Positions 1 through 6,352 of a stretch of DNA of 9,494 nucleotides are shown piece by piece. The translations under genes and the position numbers were made by a program. Below the pieces are notes generated by a model that was not told where the DNA came from, made no database searches, and saw only the letters and a program-made list of their open reading frames with translations. The stretch spans positions 1 to 9,494 of the forward strand of contig SLQC01000077.1 of NCBI GenBank assembly GCA_007131625.1, written 5' to 3'. How positions within the stretch are numbered: position 1 is the stretch's first letter; the number at the start of each line of letters is the position of its first letter. This DNA is from Balneolales bacterium. Its GTDB lineage: Bacteria; Bacteroidota; Rhodothermia; Balneolales; Natronogracilivirgulaceae.

Positions 1-1208
1 AGAATCACAAAATAAGCGTTATTCGTGCGATAGATCTCCGCCCGCTCTTCCGGGAATCCCTCGGCAACCACTGCCTGCTCATGACTGAATTTTTCAATCT
101 CCTGTTTCCACTGTTCTTTCAGGGAGGCCGGACACACTATCAGTGTTTTGCGAAATCCGAACAATTCTTTCTTCATGACCGCCGTGCCGATGGCCTGCAC
201 CGTTTTTCCGAGTCCCATGTCGTCGGCGATAATGGCTCCGGATCGCCCTGTGGCGAATTCAATGCCTTCTTTCTGATAGGGAAATAACGTGAATTTCAAA
301 TTGGAAAAATCGAGTGAAAGGTTCTTACGTACCTTTTCCAGCATCCGCTCATCCCAGGTTTTCTGCACTTTTTCGTCCACTTCGGGACGAATTTTTACCT
401 CCGGATAGTTCGACGCCTTGTTTAAAAAATCAAGAAATTCCGGCACCCCGTCTTCCGGCACGGTCCGATCGTCACCAAAATACCGGTCGATAAGATGTTT
501 CAATTCGGCACGCATCGTATGCGGATAATGCCAGGTGATCCGGTAGTCATTAAGCGGATCCAGGTAGATCTCCACAAACGGATACGTTTTATCCATGTTC
601 GCCATGCGATCGGGATCGAGTTTCAGCTTCTCAAAGGCAAAGATGAGATGCTTGGTGGTGCCGAGCTTGTTGGTTTTTAAATCGGGATTGTTGATGTAGC
701 CGGTCTCTGTTTCGAAATCACGAAGCGTGATTTTATATGATTCTCCCTTTTCGTTAATAAGGGTATGTTCACCGTGGATGTTATCGGTAAAAGTGATACG
801 GTACTCGGCTTTCTGTGCTTTTTCGCGACGTTCCTCCAAAACACGTTTCATCATCCCTTCCCGGGTGTAGGCTTTGCCTTCCAGTTCGTTACGCGGTTCG
901 GTAACTTTCAGCTCCTCGGAGAGCTGCATCAAACCTGCAATTCCGAAAGCATCCCATTCGGCGCTCTTGCCGTTCTGTCTGTATAGCAGTTGAGTCGGGC
1001 TTTCCTCATCCTCTTGCTGTTCCTGAACGATCTGCACCACATGCTCGTCGTTATGAGTCTCCACAAGAATCTCCCACGCTCTGTTGCCGTGACTCATAAC
1101 CTGACACGCTCCGTTCATATACAGTGTGTTGCCTTGGCGGTATATTTTGTTATCAATTTCGCCGGTATGGCGAAGCTCTTCGAGCCGGGTTTTAATGGTT
1201 TCTATCAT
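1..1208 (-). CDS. SNF2-family DEAD/DEAH-type helicase/ATPase, N-terminal 402 codons (runs off the left edge)
   Basis: Reading the minus strand from ATG at 1208-1206 gives an uninterrupted frame to the window edge. A Q-motif-like segment (LFPYQKEGIEF, residues 308-318) precedes the Walker A motif DDMGLGKT (residues 329-336). Motif Ia, TLIVCPASLKEQW (residues 355-367), follows. This order and spacing is typical of SNF2/RapA-type ATPases that translocate on double-stranded DNA. The DEAH box and the C-terminal helicase lobe would lie beyond the window. The first ~300 residues are a charged N-terminal region I cannot assign; it has too few cysteines for a SWIM finger. No strong ribosome-binding site precedes the start, as is common in Bacteroidota-like genomes. 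The gene is transcribed away from the redox/sigma cluster and shows no sign of decay. Family assignment is firm; cellular role (remodelling, defence, repair) cannot be told. Confidence 0.9.
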   Translation of the reverse strand, partial: MIETIKTRLEELRHTGEIDNKIYRQGNTLYMNGACQVMSHGNRAWEILVETHNDEHVVQIVQEQQEDEESPTQLLYRQNGKSAEWDAFGIAGLMQLSEELKVTEPRNELEGKAYTREGMMKRVLEERREKAQKAEYRITFTDNIHGEHTLINEKGESYKITLRDFETETGYINNPDLKTNKLGTTKHLIFAFEKLKLDPDRMANMDKTYPFVEIYLDPLNDYRITWHYPHTMRAELKHLIDRYFGDDRTVPEDGVPEFLDFLNKASNYPEVKIRPEVDEKVQKTWDERMLEKVRKNLSLDFSNLKFTLFPYQKEGIEFATGRSGAIIADDMGLGKTVQAIGTAVMKKELFGFRKTLIVCPASLKEQWKQEIEKFSHEQAVVAEGFPEERAEIYRTNNAYFVI

Positions 1209-1510
1209 AGAGAATCAGAATTTTCGAGGTTACGTGTTTATTGCCGGGGTTGCACTCACCGGATAACCAATATAAAATGGTAATTTTAATCTTCCATAGT
1301 CTGACTGCTAAAAAATCAATGTCATTTATTTTCATCTTATTCCGTAAAATGAAGTGAAACCAAATTTATTTGCGAACATATAAACGACCTTTGATCGCTT
1401 ACCGTTATCTGTCGGCAAACAGCTGAGGGTGGTATTCATGCCGTGTTTTACGAATGGCATTGAATCGAACGAGTGTTAGCCGGGATACTTACGGTCAGCC
1501 ATGCACTTTA
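1209..1510. other. Intergenic region between SNF2 gene start and msrB stop
   Basis: About 300 bases without a convincing gene. It must carry the promoter of the SNF2 gene on the minus strand; the best candidate is a TATATTGG box around 1263-1270, one mismatch from the Bacteroidota TAnnTTTG element, but its upstream element is not clear. Downstream of msrB there is only a weak hairpin (ATGCC at 1438-1442 pairing with GGCAT at 1456-1460) with no T run, so I do not call a terminator. Confidence 0.35.
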
Positions 1511-2074
1511 TCACTTATTACTGATCAGCTTCAATGCAGCTGAATTTATGCAGTATCGCAGCCCGGTTGGTTCGGGGCCATCGTCAAAAACATGACCGAG
1601 GTGCGAGTCGCATCGGTTACAGATAATTTCAGTGCGGGTCAAAAAAAAACTATTATCTTCCCGTTCGCCCACAGCATCATCCCGGATCGGTTTCCAATAG
1701 CTGGGCCAGCCTGATCCGGATTTGTATTTAGTATCGGAGTGGAAAAGCGGATTGCCACAGGCTGCACACACATAGATGCCGTCCTCATAAATGCTGTTGT
1801 ATTTGTTGACAATGGGCATCTCCGTTCCGCCATTGCGCAAAATACGGTACTCATTGGAAGTAAGTAGCTCTTTCCACTCTTCTTCGGATCGTATCACTTT
1901 TTTATTGCTCACGGTATCTGCTAATACAGATTCATAAGTTATCCCGTTCAAGCCGCTATGTAATACCTGCGTGTGCTCTCCAACCTGATTATGATGCTCC
2001 GAACAGGAAGAAACCAACGGAATCAACAGTGTACAAACCAACAACAGATAAGGAAATGCGGAATTCATATTCAT
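1511..2074 (-). CDS. msrB: Peptide-methionine (R)-S-oxide reductase MsrB, lipoprotein form
   Basis: A 187-residue protein that reduces methionine-R-sulfoxide in proteins. The N-terminus is a lipoprotein signal: a hydrophobic stretch at residues 8-21, then the lipobox VSSC with lipidated Cys24. The enzyme should therefore be membrane anchored outside the cytoplasm. The SelR/MsrB domain covers about residues 62-183. Zinc cysteines are in CAAC (103, 106) and CNRC (152, 155). The substrate pocket motif GSGWPSYW is at 120-127, and the catalytic Cys175 is in RYCINSAAL. The usual resolving cysteine (GCGWPSF in two-Cys enzymes) is Ser121 here and no other spare cysteine exists, so this looks like a one-Cys type needing an external reductant. 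The gene ends in a double stop (TGA TAA). It lies 271 bp downstream of the zinc-finger gene on the same strand, among thioredoxin-like remnants, which fits a former periplasmic redox-repair cluster. Confidence 0.95.
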   Translation of the reverse strand: MNMNSAFPYLLLVCTLLIPLVSSCSEHHNQVGEHTQVLHSGLNGITYESVLADTVSNKKVIRSEEEWKELLTSNEYRILRNGGTEMPIVNKYNSIYEDGIYVCAACGNPLFHSDTKYKSGSGWPSYWKPIRDDAVGEREDNSFFLTRTEIICNRCDSHLGHVFDDGPEPTGLRYCINSAALKLISNK

Positions 2075-2345
2075 GTAATTACGGGAACATATGGGTTTAT
2101 GAATTCATTCACTCATAACCGTTTTTTACATTTTCTATTATTCTTAATTCCACTCATTTATTCTGGTATTTTTTACATTCAGTTTCTCTTGTGTTATTTC
2201 GTACGTACCAAAATCGTACACCTGGAATGCAAAAAGCTGGCATCTACGGTCTTTGGGACGGATGGTTGGCCAAAAACATCGGACATTCTCCGGAATGAGG
2301 CAGGTCGGCCGATTAGACGTAAGTGCATGTATTGATCCAGACAAA

Positions 2346-2630
2346 TTATTTAAGAATCGCATTCAGAGTTTTTATTTCCTTGATGATCGTTTTTTTAAAA
2401 GGTTCCGGGAGTTTTATTTTTTCGATTTTCTCTTTTTCCGTGAACCATTTGTGCATGGCTTTCCGGAGAATTACAGATTGATTGGCATACGCTTCGCAGG
2501 CATAACACATGGAGGTATGCAGCTTCAGGCGAAACCGTTCAACCGGAGTTAATCCGACAACGGAACGCTTTTCTATAAGCTCTGTTGCCCGTTTACACGA
2601 CAGAAACAACCGTGTCCTTAATTCTTTCAT
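2346..2630 (-). CDS. Small HC2-type zinc-finger protein, putative anti-sigma factor
   Basis: A 94-residue protein if started at ATG 2630; a longer reading from ATG 2654 adds eight residues. I prefer 2630 because it overlaps the natural stop of the upstream sigma remnant as ATGA (2630-2627), the usual coupling of ECF sigma and anti-sigma genes. The motif Cys12 ... His38-x3-Cys42-x2-Cys45, with the helix TPVERFRLKLHTSMCYAC, matches zf-HC2 zinc-binding anti-sigma (ZAS-like) proteins that accompany TIGR02943-type sigma factors. There is no membrane segment, so it would be cytoplasmic. The C-terminal 25 residues are lysine rich. Its partner sigma gene is broken, so the protein is probably orphaned, or acts on another sigma factor. 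Family assignment is from motif and context only. Confidence 0.75.
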   Translation of the reverse strand: MKELRTRLFLSCKRATELIEKRSVVGLTPVERFRLKLHTSMCYACEAYANQSVILRKAMHKWFTEKEKIEKIKLPEPFKKTIIKEIKTLNAILK

Positions 2631-2919
2631 GAAAGCCAATGTTTCTCGATACACTTTTTTTAAAGTAATTTGGATCGATGTAATATCTGCCAGTAATTAG
2701 ACGGGCTGACATTCAATTCCTGACAAATATCACGCGAGAGAATATCCGTATTATAATAGGTAAAGTTTACCACAATCATCCATTTGGGAGAAATGTCCTG
2801 CATGCATAAGTCCATAACTTCCAGAAAATCCGGATCATCAAGAGGTGTTCTTCATTCTCTCTCCAGTGTGATTCCAATCCGCTGGGGGTCCACTGATCGT
2901 ATTCGTCAAACCACGATTC
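2627..2919 (-). pseudogene. C-terminal half of a TIGR02943-like ECF sigma-70 factor, broken by frameshift and nonsense codon
   Basis: The minus strand encodes a sigma linker in one frame (WFDEYDQW ... HWRENEEH, about 2913-2846) and then region 4 in another (PLDDPDFLEVMDLCMQ, then DICQELNVSPSNYWQILHRS, about 2845-2672). Restoring one base near 2843-2847 joins them. An in-frame TAA at 2662-2660 sits where the family normally has a Leu/Gln codon. The same frame then continues KKCIEKHWLS to a TGA at 2629-2627 that overlaps the zinc-finger start. The region-4 helix-turn-helix (EICKELG..PSNYWVIIHRA in relatives, from memory) is clearly recognisable. Region 2, which binds core polymerase and the -10 element, is absent: upstream of about 2920 the frame encodes a thioredoxin-like fold instead. 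The gene cannot make a working sigma factor. Recognition of region 4 is confident; exact junction is approximate. Confidence 0.75.
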
Positions 2920-3132
2920 GGCAAGCCGGCGGCCAAGCACGGTTCCGTCAGACCCCATGAAAATCATGGTAGGGGTGGTAGTAACTTGCATCTTGCGGGC
3001 ATATTCCCGTTCACTTAATGATTCACTCCGGTAGTCCCGGTTATCCCGGGAATCCATATCAATGCTGATGGCAATATAGTGTTCGTTTATAAAACGTCTG
3101 ATATCCTCCCGCGTGAAAACCTCGTTCTTCAT
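2920..3132 (-). pseudogene. Thioredoxin-like (SoxW-type) fragment lacking its CxxC active site, fused to sigma remnant
   Basis: An open frame starts at ATG 3132 and runs into the sigma linker; the translated frame ends at 2776. Residues 1-70 match the part of a SoxW-like thioredoxin fold after the active site: a helix (EVFTREDIRRFINEHY), a strand (IAISIDMD), the characteristic charged insertion (about residues 28-49), the cis-proline motif TTTPT (51-55), and strand MIFMGSDGTVLGRR. In intact relatives a CxxC lies about three residues before Met1; here two in-frame TAA codons lie 12-17 bases upstream of the ATG and no CxxC is found. The typical C-terminal helix is also missing, replaced by sigma-factor sequence from about residue 71. 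The ATG has an AT-rich leader, so some translation is possible, but no thiol redox activity is expected. Confidence 0.7.
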
Positions 3133-3159
3133 GTGTTTAAATTTTTATTATTTGTAATG

Positions 3160-3318
3160 TCACATGTAAACCCATGACCGTGTTAAATCATGCACCTGTG
3201 TGGTCGGGCGAATGTCCATGACGGGAATAAACATGCTCTTGTGTGTCGGGTTGCCGTCATGGGCATTTCGCTTACGCGTTTCACTGAGCATGTGTTTATA
3301 ACTTTCGATAATATTCAT
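3160..3318 (-). CDS. Unrecognised 52-codon ORF
   Basis: An ATG at 3318-3316 opens a 52-residue frame ending in TGA at 3162-3160, 27 bases upstream of the thioredoxin fragment on the same strand. The product is basic and histidine/methionine rich (begins MNIIESYKHMLSETRKRN, contains SMFIPVMDIRP). I do not recognise it. The DNA carries a 9-bp inverted repeat, which may explain the odd composition. It could be a decayed gene start, a leader, or chance. It is the only minus-strand candidate in the otherwise gene-free stretch 3133-3441, which must also hold the promoter of the DinB-like gene. Confidence 0.2.
   Translation of the reverse strand: MNIIESYKHMLSETRKRNAHDGNPTHKSMFIPVMDIRPTTQVHDLTRSWVYM
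3216..3262. repeat. Perfect 9-bp inverted repeat (29-bp spacer)
   Basis: CCATGACGG at 3216-3224 is the exact reverse complement of CCGTCATGG at 3254-3262; after one mismatch two more inner pairs form (AA/TT). A second, interleaved pair, ACATGCTC (3231-3238) and GAGCATGT (3286-3293), is also perfect. No T run follows on either strand, so a simple terminator is unlikely. Confidence 0.55.
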
Positions 3319-3441
3319 TAACTCATTGTTCCACAATTATGATCAAACATTGCAATTGGATTGGATAAAGAGGCAAATCGCTCTCAAATTTATATTTTGC
3401 GCACTCACCATGTGTGACCCATTCACCAACACTTTGATTCC

Positions 3442-3978
3442 ATGCTATTTAATAAATCAGCATTTATTCTGATCCTTTTTCTGTTCATTAACACATCAAG
3501 CATGAACGCACAAAATTTCACAGAGTCCTTTGTCGAACGTTTTTATTGGCATTTTGAGCAATCTTCGCAAAAAATGATTGAGCTGGCTGAAACAATGCCT
3601 GAGGAGACGTATGAGTGGGCACCCGATGATGAGGCAATGAGTGTTGCCCGGGTATTCATGCACATTGCACGATATAATTACATCCTTCCGCAGCGGTTAC
3701 CCGCCATAGAAGTACCCGATCATATCAGCCCGGATGAAATGGAACAGATCACCGACAAGGAAACGGTTGTAAAAATGCTGAAGGGGTCGGTGGCGCATGT
3801 GTTTAAACTTTCAGAAAAACTCACGGATGAGACCCTGAACGAGTCTGTGGTTATTTTCGGTGAAGATACACAGGGCTGGGCTGTACTAATGCTGATGATT
3901 ACTCATATGAACGAGCACGTGGGTCAGTCTGTAAGTTATGCCAGAATGAATGGTGTTGTGCCGCCATGGTCTCGTTGA
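3442..3978 (+). CDS. Secreted DinB-like (four-helix, metal-binding) protein
   Basis: A 178-residue protein. Residues 1-23 form a Sec signal peptide (Lys5, hydrophobic core FILILFLFI, cleavage after SMNA before Gln24), so the product is exported. The mature part is a DinB/DUF664-like four-helix domain. It has the three metal-ligand histidines in the usual places: His74 in VFMHIARYNY, and His155 and His159 in THMNEHVGQS. The C-terminus SYARMNGVVPPWS is a hallmark of the exported DinB proteins common in Bacteroidota and Acidobacteria. Biochemical role of this branch is not established; thiol-dependent (bacillithiol/mycothiol-like) transferases share the fold. ATG 3442 is chosen because it gives the signal peptide; the upstream ATG at 3410 is out of frame. 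It appears intact, unlike both neighbours. Confidence 0.9.
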   Translation: MLFNKSAFILILFLFINTSSMNAQNFTESFVERFYWHFEQSSQKMIELAETMPEETYEWAPDDEAMSVARVFMHIARYNYILPQRLPAIEVPDHISPDEMEQITDKETVVKMLKGSVAHVFKLSEKLTDETLNESVVIFGEDTQGWAVLMLMITHMNEHVGQSVSYARMNGVVPPWSR

Positions 3979-4006
3979 TGTTCCCTGTTCCGGCTGACTG
4001 TTTATA

Positions 4007-4014
4007 TAATTTTG
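4007..4014 (+). promoter_or_regulatory. Candidate Bacteroidota-type -7 box for the thioredoxin-CcdA-sigma operon
   Basis: TAATTTTG at 4007-4014 matches TAnnTTTG exactly and also overlaps a TATAAT hexamer (4005-4010). It lies about 100 bases upstream of the likely start at 4116, downstream of the DinB stop. The expected TTG element about 19 bases upstream reads CTG, so the match is partial. Confidence 0.35.
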
Positions 4015-4115
4015 CAATCAATTGAGCATCTCGTTCGTCACGGGTAAGTATAAGCGGATTGTTTAAGTACCTTCAAACCGGGATTTTAACCCATCATAAA
4101 CTCACATTCTTTACT

Positions 4116-4829
4116 ATGAGACCATATATTATCACCCTTATTTTACCTTTACTCTTCATGTCAAATGTTCTGGCCGTAAAAAAAGCGGAACTGGAGAAGG
4201 AACCTTTCACGGAAGAGCGATTCGAGGAGCTTCAGAAAGCCGGGGAAGTGATTTTGGTCGATGTTTTTGCCGACTGGTGTCCGACCTGTGTCAAATAAGC
4301 GGAAATCTTTAAACAATACCGGCAAGACAATCCGGACGCATACCGTTATTTTGCGGCCGTTTTGATGATATTGATTGCATTATTGTTGTTGATTCGGCAA
4401 TGGGGTGACCAGGTAACCCTGCAACTCTCGCGGCTCACCGCACGATTCAACACTGCAGACAACACCGCAACAACTGCATCCGGACAGTTTGGTGTCGGTG
4501 CATTGCTTGGCTTTGTCTGGCTGCCCTGTGTGGGTCCGATCCTGGGAGCCGCCATCGCCCTGGCCTCAATGGGTCAGGAAATGGGTATGGCATTCCTGAT
4601 CATGTTCGCTTTCGGTATCGGAACAGCCGCTGCTCTTTTACTGGCCGGTTATGTTTTTATCGGGGTGCTGAATCGCTTCAGGCCCGGATTGATGAAAAAC
4701 GCAACCCGGGGGAAGATGATAATCGGAGTGGTCCTCTTGCTGCTGGGTGTCATGGTCTTTACCGGTGTTGATAAAATTCTTGAAACGTATGCATTTCAAA
4801 TGCTGCCCGATTGGGTGTATTCATTGTGA
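4116..4829 (+). pseudogene. Thioredoxin N-terminus fused in frame to C-terminal half of a CcdA/DsbD-type membrane protein, interrupted by TAA
   Basis: From ATG 4116, one frame runs to TGA 4827-4829, broken only by TAA at 4296-4298 (codon 61). Residues 1-20 are a signal peptide (MRPYIITLILPLLFMSNVLA). Residues 31-77 are a thioredoxin start: FTEERFEELQ, then FADWCPTC with Cys55/Cys58, then helix AEIFKQYRQDNPD. The TAA follows CPTCVK where relatives usually carry Gln, so a CAA-to-TAA change is likely. The fold stops before its cis-proline half. Four transmembrane segments of a cytochrome-c-biogenesis CcdA-like protein follow, with the motif LGFVWLPCVGPILGAA. The CcdA N-terminal half with its first redox cysteine is missing, leaving an unpaired Cys. 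An internal ATG at 4365 could yield the membrane part alone. Intact versions would pass electrons from cytoplasmic thioredoxin across the membrane to periplasmic thiol enzymes such as an exported MsrB. The longer reading from 4059 is less likely because it buries the signal peptide. Confidence 0.8.
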
Positions 4830-5803
4830 CCTTTGACCGCGAAATACTGGACAGGCTGTATCGCTACTGTTTTGTATTGACAGGACAGCGTGAGGATGCG
4901 GAGGATCTGCTCCACAGTGCACTGGAAAGCTATATTCGTAACCGGCCTGAAAAAGTCGATTACCCGGTCGCCTATATCCGGCGTATTGCCCGAAACCGGT
5001 ATTTTGACCGATTGCGAAAGCTGAAGGTCGTTCCGTTCGACACCCTGGATGAACGAAAACCATTACGATTACAATTTAAACGCCTCCTGGAAGACGAGCG
5101 AATGAATGACCGGCAATTTGCCCGGATTCGCAAAAAACTGGAAGGGAGTGGAGAAGATTGGGCCAAATTCAGGAATGAGCAGGGCACTTTTGATTGGTCT
5201 GGAAGAACGAATGATTATCGCGATACCAATGTGCCCGGTGGATCTGCTCTATCCGGAAGTGGCAGAACGTCTCGCATCGTCGATGTACCTGTACCAACCG
5301 GGAGAAGTCACCATTGGAGCCGGGTATCATGGATAGCTGCAGCGATGATCCTTGTTATCATTACATCACTATTCGTCATGCGCATCTTTACGGTTACTGA
5401 ACCGGAACCGAATGTTTCGCAGATGATCGCCGAAGAGGTGGCCACCAATCATATAATAATTAAACACCCCGACCTTGAGACCTCATCCATGGAAGAAATC
5501 CGGGTGTTCTTTGATCGTCTTGATTTTGTCCCGGCCGGTTCTGAATTAATCGACTGGACCAGCTACGTTTTGAGAGGTGCCCGGTATTGTACGCTGCAGG
5601 GCAAAATAGCCGCTCACCTGATGTTTGATTCTCCGCTGGGAGATAACGTCTCTCATTACCAGGCAGCTTATGACCCGGTCCGGTTCGGTCCGTTACCCGA
5701 CATCGATAACAATGAAGCACCGTGGGTTATTACCAACAGGGGAGTCGAAGTGGAAATCTGGGTTGAGCGGGATCTCCTGATGGCACGGGCACGTACCATT
5801 TAA
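4826..5803 (+). CDS. Chimera: ECF sigma-70 region 2 fused in frame to a membrane anti-sigma factor (region 4 missing)
   Basis: A 325-residue frame from GTG 4826, whose GTGA overlaps the stop of the CcdA remnant; this coupling fixes the start better than TTG 4811. Residues 3-70 are ECF region 2: YCFVLTGQREDAEDLLHSA, then YPVAYIRRIARNRYFDRLRK. Region 4, the -35-binding helix-turn-helix, is absent. At residue 93 (ATG 5102) a membrane anti-sigma protein begins: MNDRQFARIRKKLEGSGEDW, FRNEQGTFDW, a basic stretch, a single transmembrane helix (about 169-187), and an extracytoplasmic domain ending with GARYCTLQGKIAAHL and FGPLPDID motifs. ATG 5102 itself overlaps a TGA in another frame (ATGA, 5102-5105), probably the old sigma stop. 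Separate translation of the anti-sigma from 5102 (233 residues) is possible. The fusion would tether region 2 to the membrane with no DNA-binding region 4. A possible pair of compensating frameshifts lies at about 5249-5285. Confidence 0.75.
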   Translation: MTFDREILDRLYRYCFVLTGQREDAEDLLHSALESYIRNRPEKVDYPVAYIRRIARNRYFDRLRKLKVVPFDTLDERKPLRLQFKRLLEDERMNDRQFARIRKKLEGSGEDWAKFRNEQGTFDWSGRTNDYRDTNVPGGSALSGSGRTSRIVDVPVPTGRSHHWSRVSWIAAAMILVIITSLFVMRIFTVTEPEPNVSQMIAEEVATNHIIIKHPDLETSSMEEIRVFFDRLDFVPAGSELIDWTSYVLRGARYCTLQGKIAAHLMFDSPLGDNVSHYQAAYDPVRFGPLPDIDNNEAPWVITNRGVEVEIWVERDLLMARARTI

Positions 5804-5949
5804 CACGATCATAACACTATTCAAATCGATCAATTTGTTATCACACTGCCCTCAAAGTGAAAAATGACCTGAATTTCCTGGAAGAATGTGCATTCTCGAA
5901 CCAAAGATGGAGAAAATAGGATGAGTCCATTGTGCTGGTCCGGCTGTCC

Positions 5950-6102
5950 ATGTTTCCGCTTTTAGACGCTGGAGAGGCCGGATTCAACGCCGGAGTGGAT
6001 ATGGCCATAGGATCACTGGTTCGCCACTGGATCTATGTTATACCATTTCTTTATTTTATCAACCGGGAGTTGATCGATACAGTTCCGGTTCTGCTTCAAT
6101 AG
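5950..6102 (+). CDS. Unrecognised 50-residue membrane-peptide ORF, probably a gene remnant
   Basis: ATG 5950 to TAG 6102; an in-frame GTG at 5932 is an alternative start. The product begins MFPLLDAGEAGFNAGVDM and contains one likely transmembrane segment (WIYVIPFLYFI) and a polar C-terminus. It has the look of a fragment of a larger membrane protein, but I cannot name the family. It overlaps by about 44 bases the end of the possible minus-strand pseudogene, so both are unlikely to be real in full. Confidence 0.25.
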   Translation: MFPLLDAGEAGFNAGVDMAIGSLVRHWIYVIPFLYFINRELIDTVPVLLQ

Positions 6103-6339
6103 CGGCCCATATAGCTTTGATCTCCCCTTTTTGTCGTAAATTCTTCTCCGGAGTTATTTTATTCCAACCGGTTTGATAGCTAATACTGGATTGTGTTCTG
6201 CCATATTTCGCTTTTTTTTCACCTTAACCAGGGTGCCGGTTACAGCAGGGTTACAACAGAATATATCGACCTGGCAACCATTAAAAAATTCAAAAACCCC
6301 ATCTTCCGGAAGGAAGTTATAAAGAGAGTAAAAACAGAT
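6059..6339 (-). pseudogene. Possible decayed minus-strand gene with a frameshift at a poly-A tract
   Basis: On the minus strand, a frame open from 6339 gives YNFLPEDGVFEFF and CCNPAVTGTLVKVKKK down to an A8 tract (T8 on the plus strand, 6212-6219). After a shift to another frame the sequence goes on as SYQTGWNKITPEKNLRQK and EIKAIWAAIEAEPELY to TGA at 6061-6059. Both halves have protein-like composition and join well if the A tract lost or gained bases. There is no start codon in the first frame; a short upstream frame with ATG near 6354 would need another shift. I do not recognise the family. The plus strand has a competing 54-codon GTG frame (6193-6357), so the strand is not certain. Confidence 0.35.
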
Positions 6340-6352
6340 TCAAATAAAAGTT

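Noticed and set aside
1973..2335. 120-codon plus-strand frame opposite the msrB start and its upstream gap, with a hydrophobic stretch
   Set aside because: Its first third is antisense to the msrB signal peptide region, the rest has no recognisable family or start signal, and AT-rich antisense DNA often yields such hydrophobic frames.
2144..2362. 72-codon minus-strand frame between the zinc-finger gene and msrB
   Set aside because: No recognisable motifs and no promoter or coupling beyond a short overlap with the zinc-finger stop; could be chance.
3391..3399. TATATTTTG as a Bacteroidota -7 box for the DinB-like gene
   Set aside because: Spacing within the box is off by one base and no TTG lies at the right distance upstream.
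2776..4298. The two thioredoxin fragments (CxxC-less C-half on the minus strand and CPTC N-half on the plus strand) as halves of one split thioredoxin
   Set aside because: Both contain the helix after the active site, so they overlap rather than complement each other, and they look like different subfamilies (SoxW-type insertion versus plain thioredoxin).
4296..4298. Recoding of the in-frame TAA after CPTCVK
   Set aside because: TAA is not a selenocysteine codon and there is no sign of alternative code elsewhere; a simple CAA-to-TAA mutation in an already chimeric gene is enough.
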